Shown: positions 7,377 through 16,305 of the stretch, in pieces | Numbering within the stretch: the stretch's first letter is position 1 | How the letters are laid out: every line of letters starts with the position of its first letter | DNA from: DASPJL01 sp035628645 | GTDB taxonomy: Bacteria > Bacteroidota > Bacteroidia > Cytophagales > Cyclobacteriaceae | Reading direction: 5' to 3' | Length of the DNA stretch: 40,800 bases | Assembly: GCA_035628645.1 (NCBI GenBank) | Contig: DASPJL010000070.1 | Location: forward strand, 1 to 40,800 | Notes under the pieces: model-generated | Seen by the model: only the letters and a program-made list of their open reading frames with translations | Database searches by the model: none | What the model was told of the DNA's origin: nothing | Made by a program: the position numbers and the translations under genes

Positions 7377-7419
7377 TTTCTTAAATAATTTGTAAAACAC
7401 TTAAAAAAAGGAGGTAAGT

Positions 7420-7854
7420 ATGACAATAATCAGAAGATTAAATGATCTGCCTACTCAAATAAACCGCACTTTAGGCAGGGATTCGGCAGAATTGTTTGGA
7501 TGGAACGCTTATGTAGGTTCTACAGTTCCGGCTGTTAACATTCTAGAAACCAATGATGAGTTTGAAATAGAAGTTGCAGCGCCAGGCTACACAAAAGAAG
7601 ATTTCAAAGTAGAACTTCAACAAGACAAGCTTATCATCTCAAGCAGCAAGGAGCCAAAGGTACAACACGGTAATGACATCAAATACACTAAACGTGAATT
7701 TGACTACGGTAATTGGGAGAGGATTTTCACTTTGCCAAATACAGTTCAAACCGATAATATTATCGGGCATTATGAAAATGGCATTTTAAGCCTTTCTGTT
7801 CCAAAAAAAGAGGAAGCAAAGGTTAAACCGCCTAAAACAATAGAAATTAAATGA
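7420..7854 (+). CDS. Small heat-shock protein Hsp20 (first copy)
   Basis: A 144-residue alpha-crystallin chaperone that binds unfolding proteins in the cytoplasm. The alpha-crystallin domain spans about residues 37-130, opening with VPAVNILETNDEFEIEVAAPG and closing with the ENGILSLSVPK motif; a short C-terminal extension (KPPKTIEIK) carries the IxI oligomerisation motif. The ribosome-binding site AAAGGAGGT (7407-7415) is a near-perfect complement of the 16S rRNA tail, five bases from the ATG. That is unusual in Bacteroidota, where Shine-Dalgarno sites are weak or absent. A second Hsp20 gene follows after 67 bases. Confidence 0.95.
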   Translation: MTIIRRLNDLPTQINRTLGRDSAELFGWNAYVGSTVPAVNILETNDEFEIEVAAPGYTKEDFKVELQQDKLIISSSKEPKVQHGNDIKYTKREFDYGNWERIFTLPNTVQTDNIIGHYENGILSLSVPKKEEAKVKPPKTIEIK

Positions 7855-7921
7855 TAGGAGACAATTGATTTTTCATTGCCTCTCAATTATTAATGTTTAA
7901 ACTATTAAAAAAGGAGGAGTT

Positions 7922-8350
7922 ATGTCTTTAATAAGAAGATCCAATGATTTTTTCCCTAGTTTTTTTGATGGCTTTGGGAAAGATTTTTTTGACGATTTGA
8001 TGCCCTTCAATTCTAATCAGTCCCTTCCGGCTGTGAATATAATGGACAAGGAAAATGAATATAGAATTGAAGTGGCTGCTCCAGGACTGAAAAAGGAGGA
8101 CTTTAAGGTTAATATGGAGGGCAACATTCTGACTGTGCAATCAGAAAAGGAAACCAGGAAAGAAGAAAATAATGAGAAATATGCACGAAGAGAATTCGGC
8201 TATAGCTCATTTACCAGATCATTTACCTTACCTGAGGGTACGGATGCAGAAAACGTAAATGCTTCTTACAATGATGGCATTCTATCCATCCAAGTTCCAA
8301 AAAAAGAAGAAGCTAGAAAGAAAGTCCCAAAACAAATTGCAATAGCTTAA
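7922..8350 (+). CDS. Small heat-shock protein Hsp20 (second copy)
   Basis: A 142-residue paralogue of the preceding chaperone. The alpha-crystallin domain (about 35-128) begins LPAVNIMDKENEYRIEVAAPGLKKEDF and ends NDGILSIQVPKKEEARKKVPKQIAIA, with the IAIA tail in place of the IxI motif. The ribosome-binding site AAGGAGG (7911-7917) is four bases from the ATG, as strong as in the first copy. The shared leader sequence of the two genes (IIRR and LIRRSND openings) shows a tandem duplication. Both are probably transcribed together and stop at the hairpin at 8361-8384. Confidence 0.95.
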   Translation: MSLIRRSNDFFPSFFDGFGKDFFDDLMPFNSNQSLPAVNIMDKENEYRIEVAAPGLKKEDFKVNMEGNILTVQSEKETRKEENNEKYARREFGYSSFTRSFTLPEGTDAENVNASYNDGILSIQVPKKEEARKKVPKQIAIA

Positions 8351-8360
8351 GCAAAGCAAA

Positions 8361-8398
8361 AGGCCTGGGTTTAAACTCAGGCCTCTTTATTATTTTCG
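8361..8398. terminator. Bidirectional terminator between hsp20 and gdhA
   Basis: AGGCCTGGGTTT / AAACTCAGGCCT (8361-8384) is a 12-bp palindrome with one G-T pair, followed by CTTTATTATTTT on the plus strand and by TTTTGCTTT on the minus strand. It lies between two genes that end facing each other. Confidence 0.85.
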
Positions 8399-8410
8399 TA
8401 TTTCGTTATT

Positions 8411-9751
8411 CTAAACTATTCCCTGAGCAATCATCGCATCTGCAACTTTTACAAAACCGGCAATATTCGCTCCTTTTTCATAATTAATATAGCCTTCATC
8501 TTCACGGCCATACTTCACGCAAGCATAATGGATTTGTTCAATGATTTGTTTAAGCTTACCATTTATTTTTTCCCGACTCCATGAATAACGAAGTGAATTC
8601 TGGCTCATCTCTAAACCTGAAACAGCTACCCCACCAGCATTAGCGGCCTTACCTGGAGCATATAAAATCCTGGCTTCTTCAAACACATGAATGGCTTCCG
8701 GAGTAGAAGGCATATTTGCACCCTCTGCTACGCAATAGCAGCCATTTTCTACCAAAGTACGTGCATCATTTCCATCCAATTCATTTTGTGTGGCATTTGG
8801 AAAAGCGATATCACATTTTATCCCCCATGGCTTTTTACCTTCAAAAAACTCACACCCAAATTTATTTGCGTATTCTTTTATTCTCCCTCTCCTTACATTT
8901 TTAAGATCCATAATATAAGCCAGCTTTGCCGAATCAATTCCCTGAGGATCATATATAAAACCTTCGGAATCAGACATGGTAAGTACTTTAGCGCCCACCT
9001 CTATACACTTTTCAACAGTATATTGGGCCACATTACCTGAACCGGAGATGACGACGTTCTTCCCTGCGAGACAGTCAGCGCGATATTTCAGCATTTCTTC
9101 AGCAAAATAAACCACACCATATCCAGTAGCTTCCGGACGTATCAAGCTTCCCCCCCATTCATGTCCTTTGCCGGTAAGCACACCGGTAAATTCGCCCTTT
9201 ATGCGTTTATATTGGCCAAAAAGAAAACCGATTTCCCTGGCACCAACGCCGATATCTCCGGCAGGGACATCAATATCAGCACCTACGTGACGGTACAGCT
9301 CAGTCATAAAACTTTGGCAAAATTTCATTACTTCGGCATCAGACTTTCCTTTGGGATCAAAATCCGAACCCCCTTTACCCCCACCCATTGGAAGACCGGT
9401 AAGGCTGTTTTTGAACACTTGTTCAAAAGCCAAAAATTTAAGTACGCTTAAATTAACTGAAGGATGAAACCGTAATCCTCCTTTATATGGACCAATTGCA
9501 CTGTTCATTTGTATCCTGAAACCCCTGTTTATTTCCACCTCTCCTCTATCATTGAGCCATGGCACCCTAAAAATTATTACTCTTTCAGGCTCAGCAATCC
9601 TCTCCAGGATTTTATTCGTTTTATACTTTATGTGTTTTTCAGTAAATGGAATTATCGATTCAGCTACTTCGAATACCGACTGCAAAAACTCGGGTTCATT
9701 AGCATTACGAAATTCAATCTTCTGCATAAATTCATTAACCAGTGCATCCAT
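8411..9751 (-). CDS. gdhA: NADP-specific glutamate dehydrogenase
   Basis: A 446-residue cytoplasmic enzyme that aminates 2-oxoglutarate to glutamate with NADPH. The N-terminal substrate domain (about 55-195) contains GPYKGGLRFHPSVNLSVLKF and the catalytic segment PMGGGKGGSDFDPKG, with the conserved lysines in place. The NAD(P)-binding Rossmann domain follows (about 200-370), with the dinucleotide fingerprint GSGNVAQY. Length and motifs fit the hexameric type I family from Bacteroidota. It appears to be a single-gene unit; the 206-base upstream gap up to the regulator gene has no sharp promoter that I can point to. Confidence 0.96.
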   Translation of the reverse strand: MDALVNEFMQKIEFRNANEPEFLQSVFEVAESIIPFTEKHIKYKTNKILERIAEPERVIIFRVPWLNDRGEVEINRGFRIQMNSAIGPYKGGLRFHPSVNLSVLKFLAFEQVFKNSLTGLPMGGGKGGSDFDPKGKSDAEVMKFCQSFMTELYRHVGADIDVPAGDIGVGAREIGFLFGQYKRIKGEFTGVLTGKGHEWGGSLIRPEATGYGVVYFAEEMLKYRADCLAGKNVVISGSGNVAQYTVEKCIEVGAKVLTMSDSEGFIYDPQGIDSAKLAYIMDLKNVRRGRIKEYANKFGCEFFEGKKPWGIKCDIAFPNATQNELDGNDARTLVENGCYCVAEGANMPSTPEAIHVFEEARILYAPGKAANAGGVAVSGLEMSQNSLRYSWSREKINGKLKQIIEQIHYACVKYGREDEGYINYEKGANIAGFVKVADAMIAQGIV

Positions 9752-9957
9752 TCTTTTTTGATAATATTAAAAACATGAAAAAAAACACAATATTAAACCC
9801 CAAAAAGTAGATTTGCTTTACTTTTATGTGGTTTTCCTATAAAAATCGTAAGAAAATTTGGCTGAAGATTAAATTTTCACAACAAAAGGCAACTAAAATA
9901 CTAATTCTTTAAGAATTTCTTCCGTGGTTAATAAAATTATCATAGAAAATGGCAGCC
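9752..9957. other. Intergenic region upstream of gdhA
   Basis: AT-rich spacer between the gdhA start and the end of the hybrid two-component gene, both on the minus strand. It should hold the gdhA promoter. I see no clear terminator for the gene at its right and no unambiguous TAnnTTTG box. Confidence 0.3.
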
Positions 9958-12900
9958 TCAATTATTTCCCATTTCAGAAGGCGTTTTACCATATACTTCC
10001 TTGAAACATTTTATAAAATAGGATACGCTGTTGAAACCAACCTCATAAGACACTTCAGAAGTATTGCCAAATTTATTTTTTATAAGTTCCGATGCTCGCT
10101 TTAATCTGATGTTCCTTATAAACTCGCTGGTGGACTGATCAATCAAGGCTTTTAATTTTCTGTGAAGCTGTGAACGGCTCATACCTATTTCTTTTCCAAA
10201 TGCATCTACACTGAAATCGGGGTTTGACATGTGTTTTTCAATGATGGCCATACATCTGTTAAGAAAATTTTCATCCACGGAAGTGATGGCGATTTCTGAC
10301 GGCTGAAGGGTAATTTCCCGGGTAAACCTTTTCCTTAATTTTTCTCTTTGATGGATCAGATTTTTAACTCTTACCTGCAACTCTTTCAGATGAAAAGGCT
10401 TTGTAATATAGTCATCAGCGCCTGTTTCAAAACCCTCCAGTTTGCACTCCTGGCTTGCTTTAGCTGTCAATAATATCACGGGAATATGGCTGGTTTTTTC
10501 ATTGGTTTTCAAAAGTTTACACAACTCCTGTCCATCCATTTCGGGCATCATAATGTCGGAGATCACAAGATCAGGAATATTTGTTTCTGCCGCAGTCAAT
10601 CCACTTCTTCCATTTTCTGATTCAAGTATGACATACTCCTTTCCAAATGCACTTTTGATGTAGTCCCTTATTTCATGGTTATCTTCAACTATTAAAACAA
10701 TCGGTTTTTCCTTTGGTTTTAGATGGTTGAAGTTTGGAGAATGATTCTCGGAAGCAGGCTCGTCATTAATAACAGAGGCACCAATTACACCATTGTTTTC
10801 TGATTGCAAAACAACGCAGTTTTTAACAGTAAGCATCTGGTTATTATAGCTTTTTTCCAATTCTTTTATTTCAATTGGGAATTGCAAAAGAAATACCGAC
10901 CCTTTGCCTTCATTGCTCCTCACAGTTATCTTTCCATGAAGAAATGAAACCAACTCCTTCAATAATGCCAGTCCGATTCCTGTTCCTTCATAAGCTTTAG
11001 AAACATTATCTACCTGGTAGTAGCGGTTAAAAATCTCACCTATTTTTTCCTCAGGAATTCCGATGCCATCATCTAAAACCTGCAAAAACAACTCGTTTTC
11101 GTTAAAGTCAACGGATACTTCTACCGATCCTCCTTCCCTTGTAAACTTTAAGGCATTTGAAAGCAGGTTATTCAAAATTTTCTCGAGCTTATCTTTATCA
11201 AAAGAGGTAATAAGCTTTTCGGCCGTTGTTAAAAAATGAAGCTCTATGCCTTTGCTAACCGCTAAGGAAGAAAATGACATGGTACAGGTACGGAGGAAAC
11301 GAACAATATCTCCTTCCTCCAATTGAAGCGTTATGTTCCCCGACTCAAGTTTGGAAAAGTCCATCAACTGATTGATCAACTCAAGAAGCCTTTGAGCATT
11401 TCTGCTGACCATATCAAGATTCCTCTTAATTTCTTTTTCTCCTATTGTATCTGACAAAGAGGTGGCCGTCTCAAGGGGGCCTAGAATTAAGGTAAGGGGA
11501 GTTCGGAACTCATGGGACACATTGGTGTAAAACCTTGTTTTTATCTGATCTATTTCCTGAAGTTTTTTCGATTCAAGCCCTTTTAGCTTAAGCTCGTTCT
11601 GAAGTTTTTCCCTATGGGTAAAGTATTTCCAAATCAGGTAAATGGTGCCAGTTGTCAAAAGGAAATAGATTAAATAAGCGAACCAGGTTTTATAAAACGG
11701 TGGATGAATTACAACCTGAAGGGAGGTTCCTGTTTCATTCCAGACACCATCATTATTGGAGCCCTTAACTCTAAAGACATACTTTCCGGGATTGAGATTG
11801 GTGTAGGTAGCTATTCTTTTAGTACCAGAATAAATCCAATCTTTATCAAATCCTTCCATTTTATAGGCATACTTATTTTTTTCGGGAAGAGAATAATTCA
11901 GCGCAGCAAACTCGAAGGAGAAGACATTTTGATTGTGTAAAAGTTCTATTTTTTTAGTCAGGGAAATTGGAAGTTTTAGGTAGTAATTGATAGAATCAAT
12001 TTTGTTTTCTACCGCAACAGATTTGTTAAAGATTTGAAAATCAGTAAACACTATAGGCGGAATCGTTTTATTTTCTTCCAGATCTTCAGGGTAAAAATGA
12101 TTAAAGCCCTTCATGCCGCCAAAGTATAATTTCCCATACTTATTCTTAAAAGCAACAAAAGGATTAAACTCATTATGAATCAGACCATCTTTTGTAGTAT
12201 ATGTTTTTATTTTTCCAGTTTCGGGGTTAAGGACGGCAAGGCCTTTATTAGTACTTATCCAAATATCACCCTTCTTATCCTCGAGCAGGGCAACAACCTC
12301 ATTATTGGGCATCCCATTGTTCTCATCATATATTTTTGTGATTTTTTTTGAATGTTTGTCTACTAAAAATAATCCTCTACCTGAAGGGGCCACCCAAAGA
12401 TTTCCAATTCTATCTTCAATAATTGAACTGATTCGTGCTTCCAGAGGCTTACCTTCATGCTCCAATCCATATTCTGTAATTTTTCTTGTGGTAAGGTTTA
12501 ATTCTCCTACAATTCCTTTTTTACCGGCCATCCAAATGTTATTGCTCAACCCTGGAAAAAGGCAATAAATAACCCTTAGATTCTTACTGGTCGTGATGTC
12601 TTCTATTTGGTTTGTCAGAGGATCTACCGCTTTCAAACCCTTACCTGAGGAGACCGCGTAGATTTTGCCGTCTTGTCCATTTAGAAGGGTATAGCCATTT
12701 GGAAATTCAAATTGCATTACAAATTTTTGCTTTTCCTGCGAAAACTTGCTCAGCCCTGCATGTGGATGTACGGACCATATATTTCCATAATTATCTTCAA
12801 CCAGGCTGAATTGAAAAAAAGTTTTATTGTTAAAATTCTTTACCTTATTGGTTGAAGGATCCCACCGGGTAACTCCCTTGGAACCGTTTACAAACCAAAC

Positions 12901-13989
12901 TATCCCATTCTTATCCTCAATAAGGCTGGTAAGATTATCAGAATAATAATCATGGTAAGTTTCAAATTTGTTGACCGAGCCATCAAATTTATTAACTCCT
13001 CCGCCATATCCTCCTATCCACATGATACCAGTGTTATCCCGATAAATTGACATTAAATCATCGGTATTGATAGAGCTTGGGTCTAATAGATCTTTCTTAT
13101 AAAAAGTAATTTTCGTCCGTTCTTTATTGATAATCGCGAGACCTTTACCGAACGTACAAACCCACAAGTTTTGATAGACATCTTCCGAAAGATCATAAAT
13201 CGGGGTATCTTCAAATTCCTTGAAAGGAAAGTCGACAGTATACTTGGTGTCTTTCTCATTTAACTTGCTGAGTCCCATTTCACTGGCAATCCAAATTGCA
13301 CCGCTTTTGTCTTTAAAAGAAGCGGTGAGAACAGGTAAATCTTTTTTATTCTGTAAACCTATTTTTTCAAATTTTCCGGTAGAATCAATTTTTTGTATGC
13401 CTGAAACCGTTACAATAAATAACTCATTTTTATGGACAAAAAAATCCTTTATAATATTGGCAGCTTTATTCTTCTCATTGAAATACTCTGCTTTAAAAAC
13501 TTCAGTTTTATTGGTCCTTTTGTTTAAGAAAATTATTCCTCCGCCATTAGTCCCGAAATAAAGATTTCCTGCAGGATCTTCATAAATAGAATTGATACTA
13601 ACTACTGGGTCTCCATCACGAGGTTTAATCACTTCAAAAGTTTCCTTCTTCCTATTGAATTTATTGATTCCACCTATAATAGTTCCCACCCATAAAATGG
13701 AATCCCTATCTTCATATAGGGATGAAATGTAATTGGAAGATAAAGAAGTTGAGTCATTCGGAATATTTTTATAAATCTTGAATTCATATCCATCATATCT
13801 GTTTAAACCCAGGGCGGTTCCAAACCAGATAAAGCCTTTTTTATCTTTAAGAATGCAATTTACCGTACTTTGAGAGAGGCCATCATCTGTAGTAATTTTC
13901 TCAAATTTTATAGGCTTCTCCTGAGAATAAACAAACAACCCTTGCCAAAATGAAATGATAAAAACTGCTGCTGTACGGATGTGCTTCAC
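9958..13989 (-). CDS. Hybrid two-component system regulator (propeller/kinase/receiver/AraC)
   Basis: A single 1343-residue protein carrying a whole signalling pathway in the inner membrane. The signal peptide is about 1-22. The periplasmic sensor is a pair of Reg_prop beta-propellers (about 30-640), then a Y_Y_Y domain (about 690-760). A membrane helix lies at about 769-790. The kinase core has the phosphorylated His826 in SHEFRTPLTLI, with a HATPase domain to about 1040 (N box NNLLSNALKFT, G boxes DDGIG and GTGIGLAL). The receiver domain (about 1096-1210) has acceptor Asp1145 in SDIMMPEMDG. The C-terminus (about 1240-1340) is an AraC-type DNA-binding domain. Proteins of this type usually sense an oligosaccharide and switch on a nearby glycan-use locus. 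No SusC/SusD pair is present in this window, so the target is open. Confidence 0.95.
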   Translation of the reverse strand: MKHIRTAAVFIISFWQGLFVYSQEKPIKFEKITTDDGLSQSTVNCILKDKKGFIWFGTALGLNRYDGYEFKIYKNIPNDSTSLSSNYISSLYEDRDSILWVGTIIGGINKFNRKKETFEVIKPRDGDPVVSINSIYEDPAGNLYFGTNGGGIIFLNKRTNKTEVFKAEYFNEKNKAANIIKDFFVHKNELFIVTVSGIQKIDSTGKFEKIGLQNKKDLPVLTASFKDKSGAIWIASEMGLSKLNEKDTKYTVDFPFKEFEDTPIYDLSEDVYQNLWVCTFGKGLAIINKERTKITFYKKDLLDPSSINTDDLMSIYRDNTGIMWIGGYGGGVNKFDGSVNKFETYHDYYSDNLTSLIEDKNGIVWFVNGSKGVTRWDPSTNKVKNFNNKTFFQFSLVEDNYGNIWSVHPHAGLSKFSQEKQKFVMQFEFPNGYTLLNGQDGKIYAVSSGKGLKAVDPLTNQIEDITTSKNLRVIYCLFPGLSNNIWMAGKKGIVGELNLTTRKITEYGLEHEGKPLEARISSIIEDRIGNLWVAPSGRGLFLVDKHSKKITKIYDENNGMPNNEVVALLEDKKGDIWISTNKGLAVLNPETGKIKTYTTKDGLIHNEFNPFVAFKNKYGKLYFGGMKGFNHFYPEDLEENKTIPPIVFTDFQIFNKSVAVENKIDSINYYLKLPISLTKKIELLHNQNVFSFEFAALNYSLPEKNKYAYKMEGFDKDWIYSGTKRIATYTNLNPGKYVFRVKGSNNDGVWNETGTSLQVVIHPPFYKTWFAYLIYFLLTTGTIYLIWKYFTHREKLQNELKLKGLESKKLQEIDQIKTRFYTNVSHEFRTPLTLILGPLETATSLSDTIGEKEIKRNLDMVSRNAQRLLELINQLMDFSKLESGNITLQLEEGDIVRFLRTCTMSFSSLAVSKGIELHFLTTAEKLITSFDKDKLEKILNNLLSNALKFTREGGSVEVSVDFNENELFLQVLDDGIGIPEEKIGEIFNRYYQVDNVSKAYEGTGIGLALLKELVSFLHGKITVRSNEGKGSVFLLQFPIEIKELEKSYNNQMLTVKNCVVLQSENNGVIGASVINDEPASENHSPNFNHLKPKEKPIVLIVEDNHEIRDYIKSAFGKEYVILESENGRSGLTAAETNIPDLVISDIMMPEMDGQELCKLLKTNEKTSHIPVILLTAKASQECKLEGFETGADDYITKPFHLKELQVRVKNLIHQREKLRKRFTREITLQPSEIAITSVDENFLNRCMAIIEKHMSNPDFSVDAFGKEIGMSRSQLHRKLKALIDQSTSEFIRNIRLKRASELIKNKFGNTSEVSYEVGFNSVSYFIKCFKEVYGKTPSEMGNN

Positions 13990-14204
13990 TTTTTCCGAAA
14001 ATAATATTAGGTGTAATTTATATGACGAGGGTAAGTATATAATGGAGTATTAATATGAATGAAGAACAAATTAAAGAAAAATTGAAAAATTCAAGGGAGT
14101 TTCAGTAAATATTTTGAGGTCCTATTCCCATAAATATACTTTTTGAAAATGATGGAGCAATAATCTGTTCAAAATTCTCTATATGATAAAGGTTTAGAAT
14201 TGAT

Positions 14205-14966
14205 TTATTCCATATAATCAATAATGGCGCAATTAAAACAGTAACCTGTCTGAGGTTCAAAATCAAATTCTAAGGTATTCGAATAAGTGCTGTTAGGGAC
14301 AGAGAAATTTTTTAATTTAAGAGGAATATCGCCTGCTGAATCCTTATAGACCGCCGTAATCTTGTATTTCCCAATGGGAATATCAGGAAGTTTTGAATAG
14401 GAGTCTGTCCGAGGCTGACCTGGCTTCATTTTTATAATAGAACCTTCAGAACCGTCAATAAGTGGTCCTTCGGGTGTTAGAGTAAACTCAATATTTTCGG
14501 GATCATAAATACTACTTTCTATGCCTTTATTTATTTCAATTGTACCACCATAGTAACCAGAAGATGTATCAGGCTTTTTACCCGTTATTTTCCATTGGAA
14601 ATTCCTCACGGCACCATCCTGGGTGAATCCCTCATTACTATCAGGATGTAATTCGATTTTATATTGTTTTCCATTATAAGTTTTCTTGAGTTCGGCATAG
14701 GCAAAAAATGTCCCGAAGCCTAATTTGATTTTATAGTTTCCATCTGCATCAGTAGTACCGACATAGTTGGAATTATATAGATAAGTATTGTCAATAACGA
14801 TTTCAACACCACTCAAAGGATTACCTTCAGTATCCGTAACCTTACCGGCTGCATACCCTTTTGCCGGATTAGAACTATCCGGCACTGGTCCATCATCTTT
14901 GGGACAACCGGTAAGAATGTATAATGCAAGAAATAGCGGAGAGAGTCTTAAGAAGATTTTTTTCAT
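14205..14966 (-). CDS. Lipoprotein with carboxypeptidase-regulatory-like domain
   Basis: A 253-residue envelope lipoprotein. The signal peptide ends in the lipobox LTGC (Cys at about residue 21), followed by an Asp/Pro-rich stretch. Residues about 37-110 form a carboxypeptidase-regulatory-like beta-sandwich (AAGKVTDTEGNPLSGVEIVIDNTY, DGNYKIKL), a fold often seen in surface proteins of Bacteroidota. The rest is beta-rich without a family that I recognise and ends in GYCFNCAIIDYME with two close cysteines. It lies 136 bases downstream of the triheme cytochrome gene on the same strand and may belong to the same transcript. Its role is unknown. Confidence 0.75.
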   Translation of the reverse strand: MKKIFLRLSPLFLALYILTGCPKDDGPVPDSSNPAKGYAAGKVTDTEGNPLSGVEIVIDNTYLYNSNYVGTTDADGNYKIKLGFGTFFAYAELKKTYNGKQYKIELHPDSNEGFTQDGAVRNFQWKITGKKPDTSSGYYGGTIEINKGIESSIYDPENIEFTLTPEGPLIDGSEGSIIKMKPGQPRTDSYSKLPDIPIGKYKITAVYKDSAGDIPLKLKNFSVPNSTYSNTLEFDFEPQTGYCFNCAIIDYME

Positions 14967-15102
14967 TTGTTTGAATATTTTTTAATTATTCAAAAGTAGA
15001 AAGTGACGCAATTTCAGAATATCTTATATGTTGCAATTCATATCAGTAATGTTGTAAAACATATTATCTGATAATCCATGGCTGTTACTAAAATGAATGT
15101 CT

Positions 15103-16287
15103 TTATTTTATCCCCTCAAGACTATTCGCCTTTCTTCCCAACTCTTTGATATATTCGATGAGCAAGGGAAATTCCTCCTCTTTTATCAATCCCTCAAAAG
15201 TGGGCATTCCTGTAGCAGGCGGTGGATTTCTGATGAAGGATACCAAATCATGGTCAGAGTATTTATCAAAAGCCTTTGTAAGATCAGCTACGCCCTTTCC
15301 TGTCTTTCCATGGCAGGCTGAACAGGAATATCTTTCATATACAACCGAACCGTTTAATCTTGCGGATGTTTCTTGCTTCCTTCTTTCAATTGAATTTTTA
15401 ACAGCAGGAATGCTTTTAAGGTATTTATAAATTGCCTCCGATTCCTCATTAGAAAGATAGGGATAGAGAGGCATTGGATAAGACAAAACCTTATTTTTTC
15501 TGGTAATTCCTTCTTTCAATGCTCTTGAAAATTCCAGCGCTGACCACATTCCTATTCCAGTTTCTTTATCAAAGGTCAGATTAGGAATTCTGATTAATCT
15601 TCCATCAGCGCCTTTTACCTTGTTCCCGCCGGCAAGATATCCTTTGGAATTTTCGGGGTTAATTTTATCTATTTTTAAAAAGTTTGAGGAATGGCATTCA
15701 TAACATCCCATAACATCCACTAAATATTTCCCTAAAGCCACTGTATCATATTTGGAAGGACGCAAAATATTTTTTCCAGAAAATTCAACAGGCTTAAAGA
15801 TGTGATTAACAGCAATTTTACCAGGCAAAGTATACCTTGTTTTTTCTTGTTTTACTCCTGATGACGCAACTAATGGATCCTCAGATTTTAGAAATATTAT
15901 TATAGATTCTATATCAATATCAGCCAGATTAGGTTTCACCATAAAAGGGGAAAATCCTCCGTCTTTTTTGATTCCTGTTTTAAGTAAAAATTTTAGTTCT
16001 GAGGGAGTATACCCTTTAATACCGTTTATAGAATCATTGGTTATGTTACTTGCATAAACTTTACCGATCACTCTGGGAATGTCTAGCATACGCTTGCCGG
16101 ACAAACTCTTTGAATCGTGGTCATAATGGCATGGCCCGCAAAGATTCATTGTTAAAAACTTCCCGTTGTTCAACAGTTCAGGATTAGCGCTAATTTTCAT
16201 CTCCACTTTCTCCACCGGATAGTTTTTCTGACAGGAAAAGGTAAATAGAAAAGAAAACAGTAATCCCGGAAAAATCCTCTTCATCAA
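15103..16287 (-). CDS. Triheme c-type cytochrome lipoprotein
   Basis: A 394-residue envelope electron carrier. A lipobox FTFSC places the lipid-bearing Cys at residue 19. Three CxxCH haem sites are visible: CGPCH (50-54), CYECH (195-199) and CSACH (322-326), so it should bind three haems c. Possible distal ligands are methionines in SYPMPLYPY (about 272) and TGMPTF (near 360). The arrangement resembles the three-haem cytochrome subunits that accept electrons from periplasmic dehydrogenases, but no dehydrogenase gene is beside it. It begins 18 bases after the clan CD lipoprotein gene, and the two are surely one transcript. Its redox partner is unknown. Confidence 0.88.
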   Translation of the reverse strand: MMKRIFPGLLFSFLFTFSCQKNYPVEKVEMKISANPELLNNGKFLTMNLCGPCHYDHDSKSLSGKRMLDIPRVIGKVYASNITNDSINGIKGYTPSELKFLLKTGIKKDGGFSPFMVKPNLADIDIESIIIFLKSEDPLVASSGVKQEKTRYTLPGKIAVNHIFKPVEFSGKNILRPSKYDTVALGKYLVDVMGCYECHSSNFLKIDKINPENSKGYLAGGNKVKGADGRLIRIPNLTFDKETGIGMWSALEFSRALKEGITRKNKVLSYPMPLYPYLSNEESEAIYKYLKSIPAVKNSIERRKQETSARLNGSVVYERYSCSACHGKTGKGVADLTKAFDKYSDHDLVSFIRNPPPATGMPTFEGLIKEEEFPLLIEYIKELGRKANSLEGIK

Positions 16288-16305
16288 TTAAGGTTATTGA
16301 AATAG

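Noticed and set aside
7164..7419. RNA thermometer (ROSE type) before the Hsp20 genes
   Set aside because: I could not find a strand that pairs convincingly with the AAAGGAGGT site.
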